The notes under the pieces were generated by a model, which did not search any database, was not told where the DNA came from, and saw nothing but the letters and a program-made list of their open reading frames with translations. Below are positions 55,293 to 64,000 of a stretch of 64,000 nucleotides of DNA, in pieces (within the stretch, counting starts at the first letter, position 1; each line of letters begins with the position of its first letter). Origin of the DNA: Chara braunii (lineage: Eukaryota; Streptophyta; Charophyceae; Charales; Characeae); contig BFEA01001179.1 of assembly GCA_003427395.1 (NCBI GenBank), positions 1 through 64,000 of the forward strand, read 5' to 3'. Made by a program: the position numbers and the translations under genes.

Positions 55293-55760
55293 CCACACAC
55301 ACACACACACACACACGATGAAGTTGTCCGACACAGGTTGACACAATCTGATGCAAAGTCCGACGAAACAGTCTGATGCAAAGTCTGACGAAACAGTCTG
55401 GCACAGTCTGATGCAAAGTCCGACGAAACAGTCTGGCACAGTCTGACACATAGACACCCTGACACACACACAGAGTGGCACAATCTGACGAAACAATCTA
55501 ACACAGTCTGATGCAAAGTCCGACGAAACAGTTTGGCACAGTTTGACGCACAGACACACTTACACACAGACACATTGATACATTGACACACTGACACACT
55601 GACACACACATGCACACATACACAGACAGACACACACATACACACAAATACAGACATACACACACACATACATAGACAACCAGACACACACAGACACAGA
55701 CAGACAGACACACACACACACACATACACACACACACACACATACACACACACCGGTGCT
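55293..55760. repeat. CA-rich and GTCTGATGCAAAGTCCGACG tandem repeats
   Basis: A (CA)n tract at 55293-55316 is followed by units of GTCTGATGCAAAGTCCGACG-AAACA (55347-55540, about five imperfect copies), then ACACACAGACACATTGACAC-type repeats to 55760. Cys/Val/Ser-rich frames on the - strand are artefacts of the repeat. Confidence 0.85.
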
Positions 55761-55825
55761 CCCTAAGCCCCTCCAAAGCCCCGTCGGCGACTAGTACCGA
55801 CCCAGGTGAACCCCGTTCGCGGACC

Positions 55826-57413
55826 TTGAAAACACGTTCTCGCGAACGTGTTCTTGACCCGTTGGAACAGATGAAAGCAATTACTAGTGCAAGAGAGGGA
55901 AATGTTGAGGCAGCTATAGGAGGAAACTTGAAGGCCGAGAAGATCCTTGGTCTTCTCGTTAAACTTGGTAGCTTTGAGAAGTTAACCCTTCCTGCCCCAG
56001 CAACTCAAACCCTAGTTAGAGCCGAAGAAGGTAAGGAATAAAGGATAAAGGAGAAGCAAAAGGAAGAGAGTGAGAGTGAGAGCGAAAGTAGTGATGATGA
56101 TGACGCTAGGCGAAGGAGAAAGGAAAAACGAAAGAAGAAACGCGACCGGGATTGGAAGAAGGATAATAAGAACCGAGATTGGCTAAAGAGAGATGGTCCC
56201 CTCCGATGTTATTATTGTGACGAGGAAGGCGATACTCCAACCCGGTGTCCAACATTAGAGAAATAACTTGAAGAAGGGATTGTCAAGAAAAACGCCAATG
56301 GGCACATCTGTGATGCCAATTGGAACAAGGTAGATTTCCGAGTCAACGGAGGGATGCGAGCAGTAATCTTGGAAAAAACTAAGGCCAATAAGGATAAAAA
56401 GAAGAAGGTTAGGGTTAATGCTATCACCTTTGATGGTATACTACCTCCGGAGATAGTGGCTCAAGATAGCAGTCTTGGAAGCCAGAGTCTGAATGTATCC
56501 CATATCAGTCAGAAGGAGGTTGAAGAGAAAAAGCGAGAGAAGGCTCAAAGAGAGCTAGACCAACTGATTGATGAGACCAAGGACCTAGTGAAGGAAGAAA
56601 AAGGATAAGAAGCTGCCGGGATGAAGAGAAAGGTGGTCTTGAGATTCGAGGCCGAGGAGGGTGTCTCGATAGATGAAGTAGTAAAGAAACTACTTGAAGA
56701 AGAGGCGGTAGCCTTGGTGCCAAAGTTTAGGGAGGAGCTAAAAAAGATGGTTGAGAGGCGGAAGGTAGAAATCAATAGCATCAGACTCGTCCCTAAGCAT
56801 GTGGAAAGAGCCCCGCCTGGTACCAAGATGAGGTTTGGTAACATGTCATGCAAATACTTGAATATCTCCATAAATGACGTGAAAGTTAGAGCCCTAGTGG
56901 ACTCCGGGGCCGAGATGGTGCTTATGTCCTCAGCAACGATTCGATCATGTGGACTTGGAATAGATAGGAAAGCCAATCACCAACTCTCCAATATAGTCGG
57001 ATTCCTGCCTTTGGAGGGATTCATTGATGATATGTCTATTCGAATTGGGACTTTGCAGACCGAGATCCTGGGGTTTGTGGTTTCTAACTTGGACCATGAT
57101 TGCATCCTAGGAGCCCTTTTCCTACATAGGATGGAGGCTTGTGCGTTCTTTGGCCATGATGGGGCGGCCGGGCTCTCTCTTCAGGATACTATCACTGGTC
57201 AAGAACAGGCTTTTGTGATAAGTGATAGGCATCATCCTCGCCATCAACGATATGTTAATTCTCTTAATCATAGAGAATCTGACAAGTTGATCGAGGAAGT
57301 ACGAGCAAAGCTAAAGAAGAGTGGAATAACATATGAGGAAACAACGGTTAAAGTAAATGATATCGGGAAGATGCTCAAGCTCCTGGATAAAGAGAAGGAG
57401 TTGGGCGACAAGC
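55826..57413 (+). pseudogene. gag-pol: Gag C-terminal region plus aspartic protease of a third Ty3/gypsy-like lineage
   Basis: One reading frame is interrupted by three TAA stops (56039-56041, 56264-56266, 56606-56608). It contains KAITSAREGNVEAAIGGNLK, a strongly basic/acidic stretch (SESESESSDDDDARRRRKEK) and a zinc knuckle CYYCDEEGDTPTRC (56207-56248), in which the CCHC His is Asp. Next come VDFRVNGGMRAVILEKTKAN, a charged linker, and a retropepsin domain with KVRALVDSGAEMVLMS (catalytic DSGA at 56900-56911) and DHDCILGALFLHRM, the conserved ILG strand. The protease part (56621-57413) is open and keeps its catalytic residues. The frame loses homology at about 57413, where an inverted gag (57425-58015) begins, so RT is missing. 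The start lies in or near repeat sequence, and upstream gag is not seen. Confidence 0.8.
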
Positions 57414-57424
57414 GCGGCTTACCA

Positions 57425-58015
57425 CACTCTTCCTTTCATCCTCTGCGAAGTTAGTCAGCAGGACATCGCATTTTTGTGCCTCGTCTAGAAAGGGTACTCT
57501 CCGCGCAACCCTCTCAAAATCCTCTAGGAATTAATCGAGGGTAGAGTACTTGGAGCGTTGTACATCCAACAAATTTTGCATGGTTGTTGGGACGTCATAC
57601 TTTGAGTATTCTTCCAACATCTTTTGTCTCAAGTTCGTCCATGTTGTCAGCCCTTGTGTCGTTTTTGTCACCGACACCCTCATCTTAGGTTCAACATACG
57701 CTACCAGAGCTTTCAACTTCTGTTTATCCGACCAACCATGGCTCATACTGAAGACATCATAGTCCTCCAGGAACTCCCTGACCTTGGTTCCATCAAAGCA
57801 GAGTATGTTCTCTGGAGGTACCTTAGCTCTTGGAAGGTCTAGTCGGACATTTATAGTGTTCATCCCAGTCTTCATGGCCTTTATTCAGTTCAACATCTCT
57901 CGAAGAACCGTGGTAGTGGTCACTTCCCCGTCCCCAGCGGAGGAACTAGCTCGACTCTGTCGTGCGTTTGGTTCTTTGACCATCCTGTCTAGCTTACTCG
58001 TTAAGCTCCTATTTC
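57425..58015 (-). pseudogene. gag: Gag fragment near LTR copy E
   Basis: From about 58015 the - strand reads NRSLTSKLDRMVKEPNARQS and GDGEVTTTTVLREMLN, then a stop. The 114-residue frame 57875-57531 follows: ILCFDGTKVREFLEDYDVFS, MSHGWSDKQKLKALVAYVEP and TTWTNLRQKMLEEYSKYDVP. After another stop it reads FLEDFERVARRVPFLDEAQK and CDVLLTNFAEDERKS. The F-x-G-x-x-V-x-x-F-L-x-x-Y start and the length fit a Ty3/gypsy capsid. It resembles copies A, C and D in layout but is more distant in sequence. It ends head-to-head against the protease frame at 57413. Confidence 0.7.
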
Positions 58016-58145
58016 TTTCTGAATTTTTTCTCTGTTAGAATTGCGTTTAAAATTGGTTCCCAGTTTCTGCCGTCAATAAAGCTTTCTGGCACATGGGACT
58101 CAGGAAACCTATCAAACACAATTGGTGTTAACTCACTAACTATGC
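58016..58145 (-). pseudogene. Coding-like segment joined to LTR E
   Basis: On the - strand, straight after the LTR end (…CTCGACA), the frame reads SIVSELTPIVFDRFPESHVP and ESFIDGRNWEPILNAIL. No primer-binding site is present at this edge, unlike copies A and C. The segment looks like protein but I do not recognise it. It may be the true start of the gag at 57425-58015 brought next to the LTR by a deletion. Confidence 0.35.
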
Positions 58146-59399
58146 TGTCGAGCGCATCGGTCCGGCACCACGCGTAGCAGTGCGGGACCCTCTCGGCCGC
58201 GTCACGCAGGAGTTGGACCAACCTCGTCACGAACATGCAAATGAAGCTTCCTTAGGCCGCTCCAGCCGAATGCGTCAGCCATGCCTTCGCGAGCCCCTAC
58301 GACAGGATAGGGCCTACGCGAGGCACAACTTACCTCCACCTTACGGGAGCTGTCACCTCCCTTCGGTGGGCGTATCCCTGCCGAGCTACCAGTCCACAAT
58401 ACGAAAATTAATCAGTTGCAATCGCAGAGGTGGACCAGCCGAGGGCGTTTCTCATTCGCCATAGCATAGGGGGTACGCGCGGTAATATGCCTATCGGACC
58501 CGCACGTGAACCGACATCTTGAAAGGGGCTGAGGTCCCAAGCGCAACTCGTCGCCGGTCGACTAGGACGCATCCCACACGCCACGCGCACACCACTTTAC
58601 AAACACAAAAATAAAACACACACCCACACACATCAAACAACGTGACAACACTCCTAGTCCCTTAGTAGCCATCCCATGACTCTTAGATACGGAAATCGGA
58701 GAGGCGTCGAGCGCTCGACTCGATATAAAACCGCGCGGATGCAGAGCTATCTCATGTCGACTCGAAATGCAAATGTGCACAAGCAGTCGCGATGATGGCG
58801 TACTATGTGGTACCCACACTCGCGCGGTCCTCGTTGATCTCGAGGGTCGCGTTCGACACTCAAGTGTCGGCTGACACGCGCCTTGAGGGTTAATCTCTCG
58901 AAGCTAGACAACCGTCATGCTGGTTGAAGACCACACACCCTCTTGTGCACCTTATGCAGAGCGGGTGGTACACAGGTCCATACCTGTGGTAGCAGTCATT
59001 TCTTGCGGCCCTTGGGATGGGTCCTACTCCAGGCCTGGGCGAAAGTCAAGGGGTTTGACTTTGATGGCTGCCACGGACTACAACATCCAACCATACAATT
59101 CTAAAAAGTAGGGGTAAAAAAAAAGAATCTCCCTTTTCTCTCAAGACACAATCTGGTTAACCCTTGCGCTCGATCACAGTAAGGCACGCGCATACCCAAG
59201 CATATATAGATATATACAAAGGCTTAGTTATATTGGACGATCACTTCTCACAGTCACAGTGAGGTCCCTCTCAGCCATATATGTATGTAATCGCAGGCAG
59301 TCACATCTAGAGTCCGAACCATAAACATACCTGCAATCATATCAAAGATTCAACCAGAAGTCCACGCACTACACGGGGTCAACTTCAATCATTCCTTGC

Positions 59400-59590
59400 A
59401 CTCATACCCCTCGCTTTAGCCATACAAGCTTCACTCGTGCAACTCTTAAATAAATACTCAGTACTTTTGTTGGATGACCATTCAATAAAGTCCGNACTCA
59501 TACCCCTCGCTTTAGCCATACAAGCTTCACTCGTGCAACTCTTAAATAAATACTCAGTACTTTTGTTGGATGACCATTCAATAAAGTCCG
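59400..59590. repeat. Perfect 95-bp duplication separated by one N (probable assembly artefact)
   Basis: 59400-59494 and 59496-59590 are identical over 95 bases and are separated by a single N at 59495. Exact identity and the N point to two contig ends that overlap but were not merged. Confidence 0.9.
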
Positions 59591-59999
59591 AGTAAAAACA
59601 CAACAAAACAGTTCAAATCACAAGGCTAAAGCCTTTAGGTTGAGTGGCAGGAGTGGATTGGAGTTGAGTCGTAAACCGATGAGTCAGCAACCGACCTGTT
59701 ATCAGTGATAACAGATGTTATCCGTGATAACAGATGATGATCCTTGTAGGATCAACTGAATCTAGTCCAGGTCCTGAATCAATCGATCAAGAAGACCTGT
59801 AACACAAGGCAGGTCAATCCCCAGGCTAAACCTATAAGTCCATGGAGAATAATCCCCATATCACGCTCTTACTCAAATCATCCTAGTTAATTAAGCCTGA
59901 GTCTACCACTAAGCAGTGCCCAAGGCAAAGGTAGGCCCTGGCATAATCTTCCCTATACAGAGTGGATTGCCAGAATCGCCACCTGTCAAAATATAATCT

Positions 60000-60600
60000 A
60001 TCTCCTTTAAACTAAGAAAATTTCGGCAGCGCTTCCTGTAGGTAAAGTGTCTTTTCATAATTTATATTAGCCCAAATATGAAAGCATAAATAAACTCCAA
60101 CTTTGAAAAGTCAAATTTTGTCTAACTCCCTGAATTAGTAGAAATTTGGACAACACTCCCTTTAGAAAGGCTTTTGGAAAGGGAGACTTCCCAAATTTAT
60201 ACTAAGTCAGATATGAACTCAAAAGACAACTCAAGTTCAATTTAGACAAGATTTAACTAACTCCTTAGTTTTGTAGAAATTTCGGCAGCACTCCCTTTAG
60301 AAAAGGGCTATTCAAAAATTTATACAAGGCTAAGTTCAGAATTCGAAAGTAACTTTGACTTCTTAAAGTCCAATTTTAGTTTAACTCCCTAAATTAGCAA
60401 AACTTTGGGCAGCACTCCCTTTTAAAAAGGAGACTTTCCATATTTTTACTAAGTCAGATATAAGAAAAGACAAAGTTGAACTTTTGACTAGTCAAAATTC
60501 GATTAACTCCTTGGATTTGTAGAAATTTCGGCAGCGCTTCCCGTAGAGGAAGTAGCTTGCCAAGATTTATACAAAGCCAAGTATAACAAAAGATCCCAGA
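60000..60600. repeat. Tandem repeat, about 115-bp period, five to six units
   Basis: Units share AGAAATTTCGGCAGCACTCC, TTTAGAAAAGG and ATTTATACTAAGTCAGATAT. Starts lie near 60016, 60139, 60276, 60392 and 60520. Homologous to 5815-6270. The second unit holds an extra internal duplication (GGCTTTTGGAAAGG near 60168). Confidence 0.75.
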
Positions 60601-60869
60601 AAATGTGAGAACTGATCTAAGTAAAAATACTTAGCTCAGAAAATGCAGGAATCGAAACTAACTCCTATGGCTCTAGCACGTGGCGAGCGACTAAAGCAAC
60701 TACCTATCAAACTGAAACTCAGACCAAGTAGTAGCCTCACTCAGTCACATGCAGGCCAAACCACAAAGGTAAGTACTATCGCCATCCCAAGGTATACCTG
60801 AACAAACAATAGCTCATAATCTTTCAATGCTTTAGCCCTTTATACCCAACTTACATAAGGCATAGGTAA

Positions 60870-61800
60870 GGCCACCTAAACTTACAGAGTGCGCCCAACT
60901 CAGCCAGGCCTAAAGTCAGAATACCTAAGCTCATGGAGCGTTTTGACTTGGCCATATATATACAAACAGAGGGCACAACTATTTCTCTCTTCTTTGGGCA
61001 TATGACTAAACCACTCTAGTCGCCCTGAACTGTTTAAATAGCCAAATTGTATATACCTCTCTGAACTTAATCTTCCAACTGGCAATAGGGCTGAGCCGCT
61101 CAATCTTAGAACACTGCTCATCCTGCCCAGATTTACCTTCAGGTATATCTCTTAGTTATACTCTCTTCAATTGTGACAAGCTATAGCCAGACTACCTAAA
61201 CTTATAGAGCGGCCTGACTAGCCTGTTCTTAATAACATAGTAATATAGTATAGTCAAATTATAACCATTGGGTTCCAACATATGCGAGGCATTGGGCCAG
61301 ACTACCTAAACTTATAGAGCGGCCTGGTTCTCTGCCAGGTTCGTTTCTTTCTAATCCAGTCTGTGCGAGGCAGTAGGCCAGGCCACCTAAACTTATAGAG
61401 CGGTCTGTCCCCTGCCAGGGTTATCCCCTCAGAACAAAACAGGAGAAGGGCTGAACCACCTAAACTTATAGAGCGGTTCAGACCTCCTCGTTCAAAGCCA
61501 AAGAAACCAACAGAACTCCCAAATAAACAAGGCGGCCCAGGGTACCTAAACTTATAGAGCGCCCTGAGCCCCTGAAAATCAAGCACAATCAAACCCTCGC
61601 CAGTCAGAGCAATCAGGTCACCTAAACTTACGGAGTGTTCTGACTCTCCATACGGTTCACAGCACTGAGTCTCCCCAAACTTATGGGGATATCCCAGCCT
61701 CCAGGGCGTTCAAGCCACCTAAACTTATAGAGCGGCCTGAGGCTCCATGCAATCCCAAAAATAAACAAAGCGTTGGGCTTCCCCGAACTTATGGGGACCT
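60870..61800. repeat. Dispersed array of CCTAAACTTATAGAGCGG hairpin motifs
   Basis: About 11 copies of ACCTAAACTTATAGAGCGG or variants, at roughly 60872, 60922, 61192, 61303, 61384, 61458, 61543, 61618, 61672 (CCCCAAACTTATGGGG), 61717 and 61775 (CCCCGAACTTATGGGG). Flanks pair with each other around the core (GGCC…GGCC, AACC…GGTT, GGGC…GCCC), so flank pairing is kept while the flank sequence changes. Spacing is 45-110 bases in most cases. It is not present beside LTR A. Confidence 0.75.
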
Positions 61801-62559
61801 CCCAGCCTTAACGACCCAGTCAACCTGCACACAGTACTGCCTTCCTCCCAACCTTCCCCCAGATGCACCCTTCTTCTGTTCACAGTCTGCTTTCAGGCAA
61901 CCAAACAAAGTCTGAAGCTGAACTCACACACACATTCCTTTATTTCAATCTGAGTTTACATCCTGAAAGTCAACCAAATTCGAATACAGGATTTACATCA
62001 TACGCTCAGTCAGACATAAAAAGGTGTACAAATAGGGGTTATAATCCACGTGTCTAAAGGGAAAGAGTAGGATTACCGTACAATTCCCTACCTCCAGGAC
62101 TCCTCCTGAGTCCCGACAGAGCTCCCGCAATCGGTGGGGCGAACCTCCCACAGAGGTCTTGGCGTGGATTATGGGTTGTAATCCCGCCTGCCGCCTTCCC
62201 CTCAGAACCAATAGACTAGATTTAGAGTAAGAAGGGCAGAAAGAGATAGTTTTGAGACCCTCAGATCCAAGAGAGGTGCACTCAGACTCGCGCGAGAGGG
62301 CCTTGAAACCTTGACGTGCCTGAGGGCCCCACAACGGCGGCCAGGTAGCAGCCGCTTAGTCAACCCGAGGTCAAGCTGCTGACACAGACCTCTTTGACCC
62401 CCAAACCGTAGTGATTCCCCCCCCCCCCCTTTCAACGATTTAGCCTGTTACATCCCGGTGAGTTCCTCTCCCCCTTCCACGATCTTCCCGTTGGTCCCCG
62501 CTGACCTCCCCTGCAGGTAAGTGGCTCCGAATCCTCAGCCTCTTCCCACCGGCAGAAGG
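61801..62559. other. No gene identified
   Basis: Mixed sequence with a C run at 62417-62428. Short frames on both strands have no recognisable domain. Confidence 0.4.
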
Positions 62560-63995
62560 AGCAAATTCGGAATGAACCTCTCGCCCGAACCCGGCCAGGT
62601 TCACCCCCTTCCTCGCTTCCTTTCGTACGTAGGTGTTTGTACATCGGGGCGGGTACGCAACTCGCTTCTATCCCGTTTGCCAACCTACCGCCTAACTCTG
62701 CCTGAAGCGAACCGTACCCCTCTGCCAAAACGCGACTAGGTACATGCCATTTCCCCCTCTTACTCTTTGGCCTCATTCGATCCTTTCCCCACGCGTCCCG
62801 CGTTACTGTGAGCAGTATCAAATGTATTTTCCGCCAGTACGTAGCCGCATGCAGCATGGGGTAAATGCTCTAACCTCTTGATTAGCTTCCCCGCTACTAC
62901 AATCGATGTGGCGAGCAGGGTCGAATGACTCTCCCCCCCAAACGTGGCTAGGTGCATCGAAGCTTGCCGACTTGTTTCCAAAGCGCAGCCTCACCTCGTA
63001 CTAACTCCAAACTTACTAATCTGTCGCTAAAACTAATACTACCGTTGGAGTCGCCCTACTTCAAAACCATGGATTTGGCTCTCTTCCTGCCGAAATCCGT
63101 CCGGAAACGCATAAGATATGCGCTTCCCACCCCCTCTTCTTCTTCTTCTTCCCGACATAGCCCGACGCACTGTTTTCTCTACTACCCTCCTAATTTACCA
63201 ATCTATCGGCCAAACCGACCTCACCAATCACTCCGCCCGTGACCTAGAACCCCCAAACCCACCTTATCCTCACCTAAAGCTATGGAGTATCTCGAGTGCT
63301 CCCCCTCCCTCGTTGCGCCTCGCTCACCGCCATCCTTCCTTGTATAAGCCCGAATGCACCTGACGCAATCCAGCATCCAGATTCATTCGGCTTTCGCTAC
63401 CACCTTGCTGCTGCCTCTGCCTTTGCGCCTGCCTCGCCCCACCTTCGCCGACTGCACCCGGCATAGCTTTGTGACCGGCTTCATCCGCCGCCATCCTCAC
63501 TCTCCCTCTCCCTCTCGAATGCACCCGGTCCAGATCCGCGCCGGGTTCACCCCCTCTTTCGTTGCTATGCCCGGCCCCCAGGTCGCTCCGCTCTGTTGTT
63601 TGCTAGCGGATGTACCTGGCGCGGATAGCCGCCCAGGTTCGCTCACGACCCCCTTTTTGCGTTCGTCTCGCACCCGCTGCTCCGCTCATCCTCTCCGTGC
63701 ACGCACCCGGCCCCGCCCTCCATCCGGGTTCACTCCAGTCCTTCAGCCTGGGTTGACGTCAACCTGGCCCGTCAATGCTGCGTGGCCCGACGGTCAGTCG
63801 AGTGTCGGGAAAACAGAAACACTCCGCTGACGGACCTTCCTCGATTTATATGTGTCATCCTTGCGCGCGGGCCGTGCGAATCTTCTCTGTATCGTTCCAA
63901 TTTTAACGGATGTCCCGAAGGACTTTAGCCGCGGTAGGCGCCCCCCTGTGCCTCCAAAGGCCACTCACCCCTTTTCCCTGATTCCCGTCCGGGTT
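62560..63995. repeat. Dispersed hairpin array, TGCACCCGG…CCGGGTTCA type (array 2)
   Basis: Repeated inverted pairs include 63519-63551 (ATGCACCCGG, loop, GCCGGGTTCAC), 63611-63653 (ATGTACCTGG … CCAGGTTCGC), 63698-63733 (ACGCACCCGG … CCGGGTTCAC), 63353-63394 (ATGCACCTGA … TCCAGATTCA) and 63443-63485 (CTGCACCCGG … GACCGGCTTCA). Spacing is about 80-110 bases in C/T-rich sequence. The same family occurs at 6335-7095. Pro/Ser/Arg-rich frames on the + strand are compositional. Confidence 0.65.
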
Positions 63996-64000
63996 CATCC

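Larger units (their letters stand above)
54951..55852. mobile_element. Possible terminal-inverted-repeat element with gap and CA-rich interior
   Basis: The left end (54951, GTTCACGTTCGCCCGAACGT … GGGCGCGAAC) resembles the reverse complement of 55852-55814 (GAACACGTTCGCGAGAACGT … GTCCGCGAAC). Inside are a 24-base T run, an N gap (55019-55262) and CA-rich repeats. No target duplication is evident. It could be just a pair of palindromic sequences, since each end is itself self-complementary (ACGTTCGCCCGAACGT, ACGTTCTCGCGAACGT). Confidence 0.35.
58146..60650 (-). mobile_element. Long terminal repeat-like copy E with outer region
   Basis: 58146-59095 matches the proximal LTR blocks of copies A-D on the - strand, with the TATA-like site at 58719-58732. 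59100-60600 matches the outer regions of copies A (5400-6270) and C (17255-17800), including CCTTTAGGTTGAGTGG, the TTATCAGTGATAA palindrome and the 115-bp tandem repeats. One false duplication (59400-59590) lies inside. The LTR may extend still farther, because the hairpin array beyond 62560 is also found beyond copy A. Confidence 0.7.

Noticed and set aside
54882-55776. Cys/Val-rich - strand frames up to 266 residues
   Set aside because: Antisense of CA-rich tandem repeats joined across an N gap; not a cysteine-rich protein.
61302-61592. - strand frame with repeated LYKFR phrases
   Set aside because: The repeated phrase is just the CCTAAACTTATAGAGCGG motif read in antisense; the unit spacing is not constant in codons.

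Overview
This window looks like heterochromatic, transposon-filled nuclear DNA of a eukaryote, most likely a green plant or streptophyte alga. The style of the gag-pol proteins reminds me of the charophyte Chara, but that is a recollection and not a proof. I see no intact host gene, rRNA or tRNA. Nearly every coding-like stretch is a decayed mobile-element gene with stops and frameshifts. Three large N gaps (13514-14033, 37060-37681, 55019-55262) and several single Ns mark a draft assembly, and two spots are probable assembly artefacts.

The dominant family is a Ty3/gypsy-type retrotransposon that appears to be primed by tRNA-Asp. Five long-terminal-repeat-like copies are present: A (- strand, ~4086-6270), B (+, 7747-8879), C (+, 17255-18807), D (+, 44711-45690) and E (-, 58146-60650). 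Copies A and C end in CA, then GG, then a primer-binding site complementary to the tRNA-Asp 3' end, then a leader and a gag gene. D has a degraded version. E lies next to a gag but has no PBS at its edge. The best coding copy of what looks like the same family lies on the - strand at 30720-24660, in the order gag, protease, reverse transcriptase, RNase H, integrase. It is followed at once by a further ORF with a zinc knuckle (24400-22587). The sequences outside LTRs A and E carry tandem repeats and unusual arrays of short hairpins (6.3-7.1, 60.9-61.8 and 62.6-64.0 kb).

A second Ty3/gypsy lineage, a chromovirus (8880-11115, +), has RNase H, a DD35E integrase and a C-terminal chromodomain. A third lineage gives a gag-protease fragment at 55826-57413 (+).

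From about 34.7 to 44.7 kb lies a degraded Helitron (+): zinc-finger N-terminus, HUH Rep domain, PIF1-type helicase and a candidate hairpin plus CTAG 3' end that abuts LTR D. It is interrupted by a hAT-type element (36818-37754; TIR CAGGGTTGTC, 8-bp target duplication ATCCTAAA) and by a 2.1-kb piece of another gene (39549-41628) flanked by 178-bp direct repeats.

That inserted piece is a paralogue of the C-terminal part of a large decayed gene on the - strand at 53747-47266. In order, the large gene has an unrecognised N-terminus, a basic nuclear-localisation-like region, a segment resembling a ParB/DGQHR-type domain, a segment with the permuted motif order of amino (N6A/N4C) DNA methyltransferases, and acidic and 62-residue tandem-repeat tails. 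An array of palindromic motifs sits just upstream of its start. This is the strongest candidate for something undescribed.
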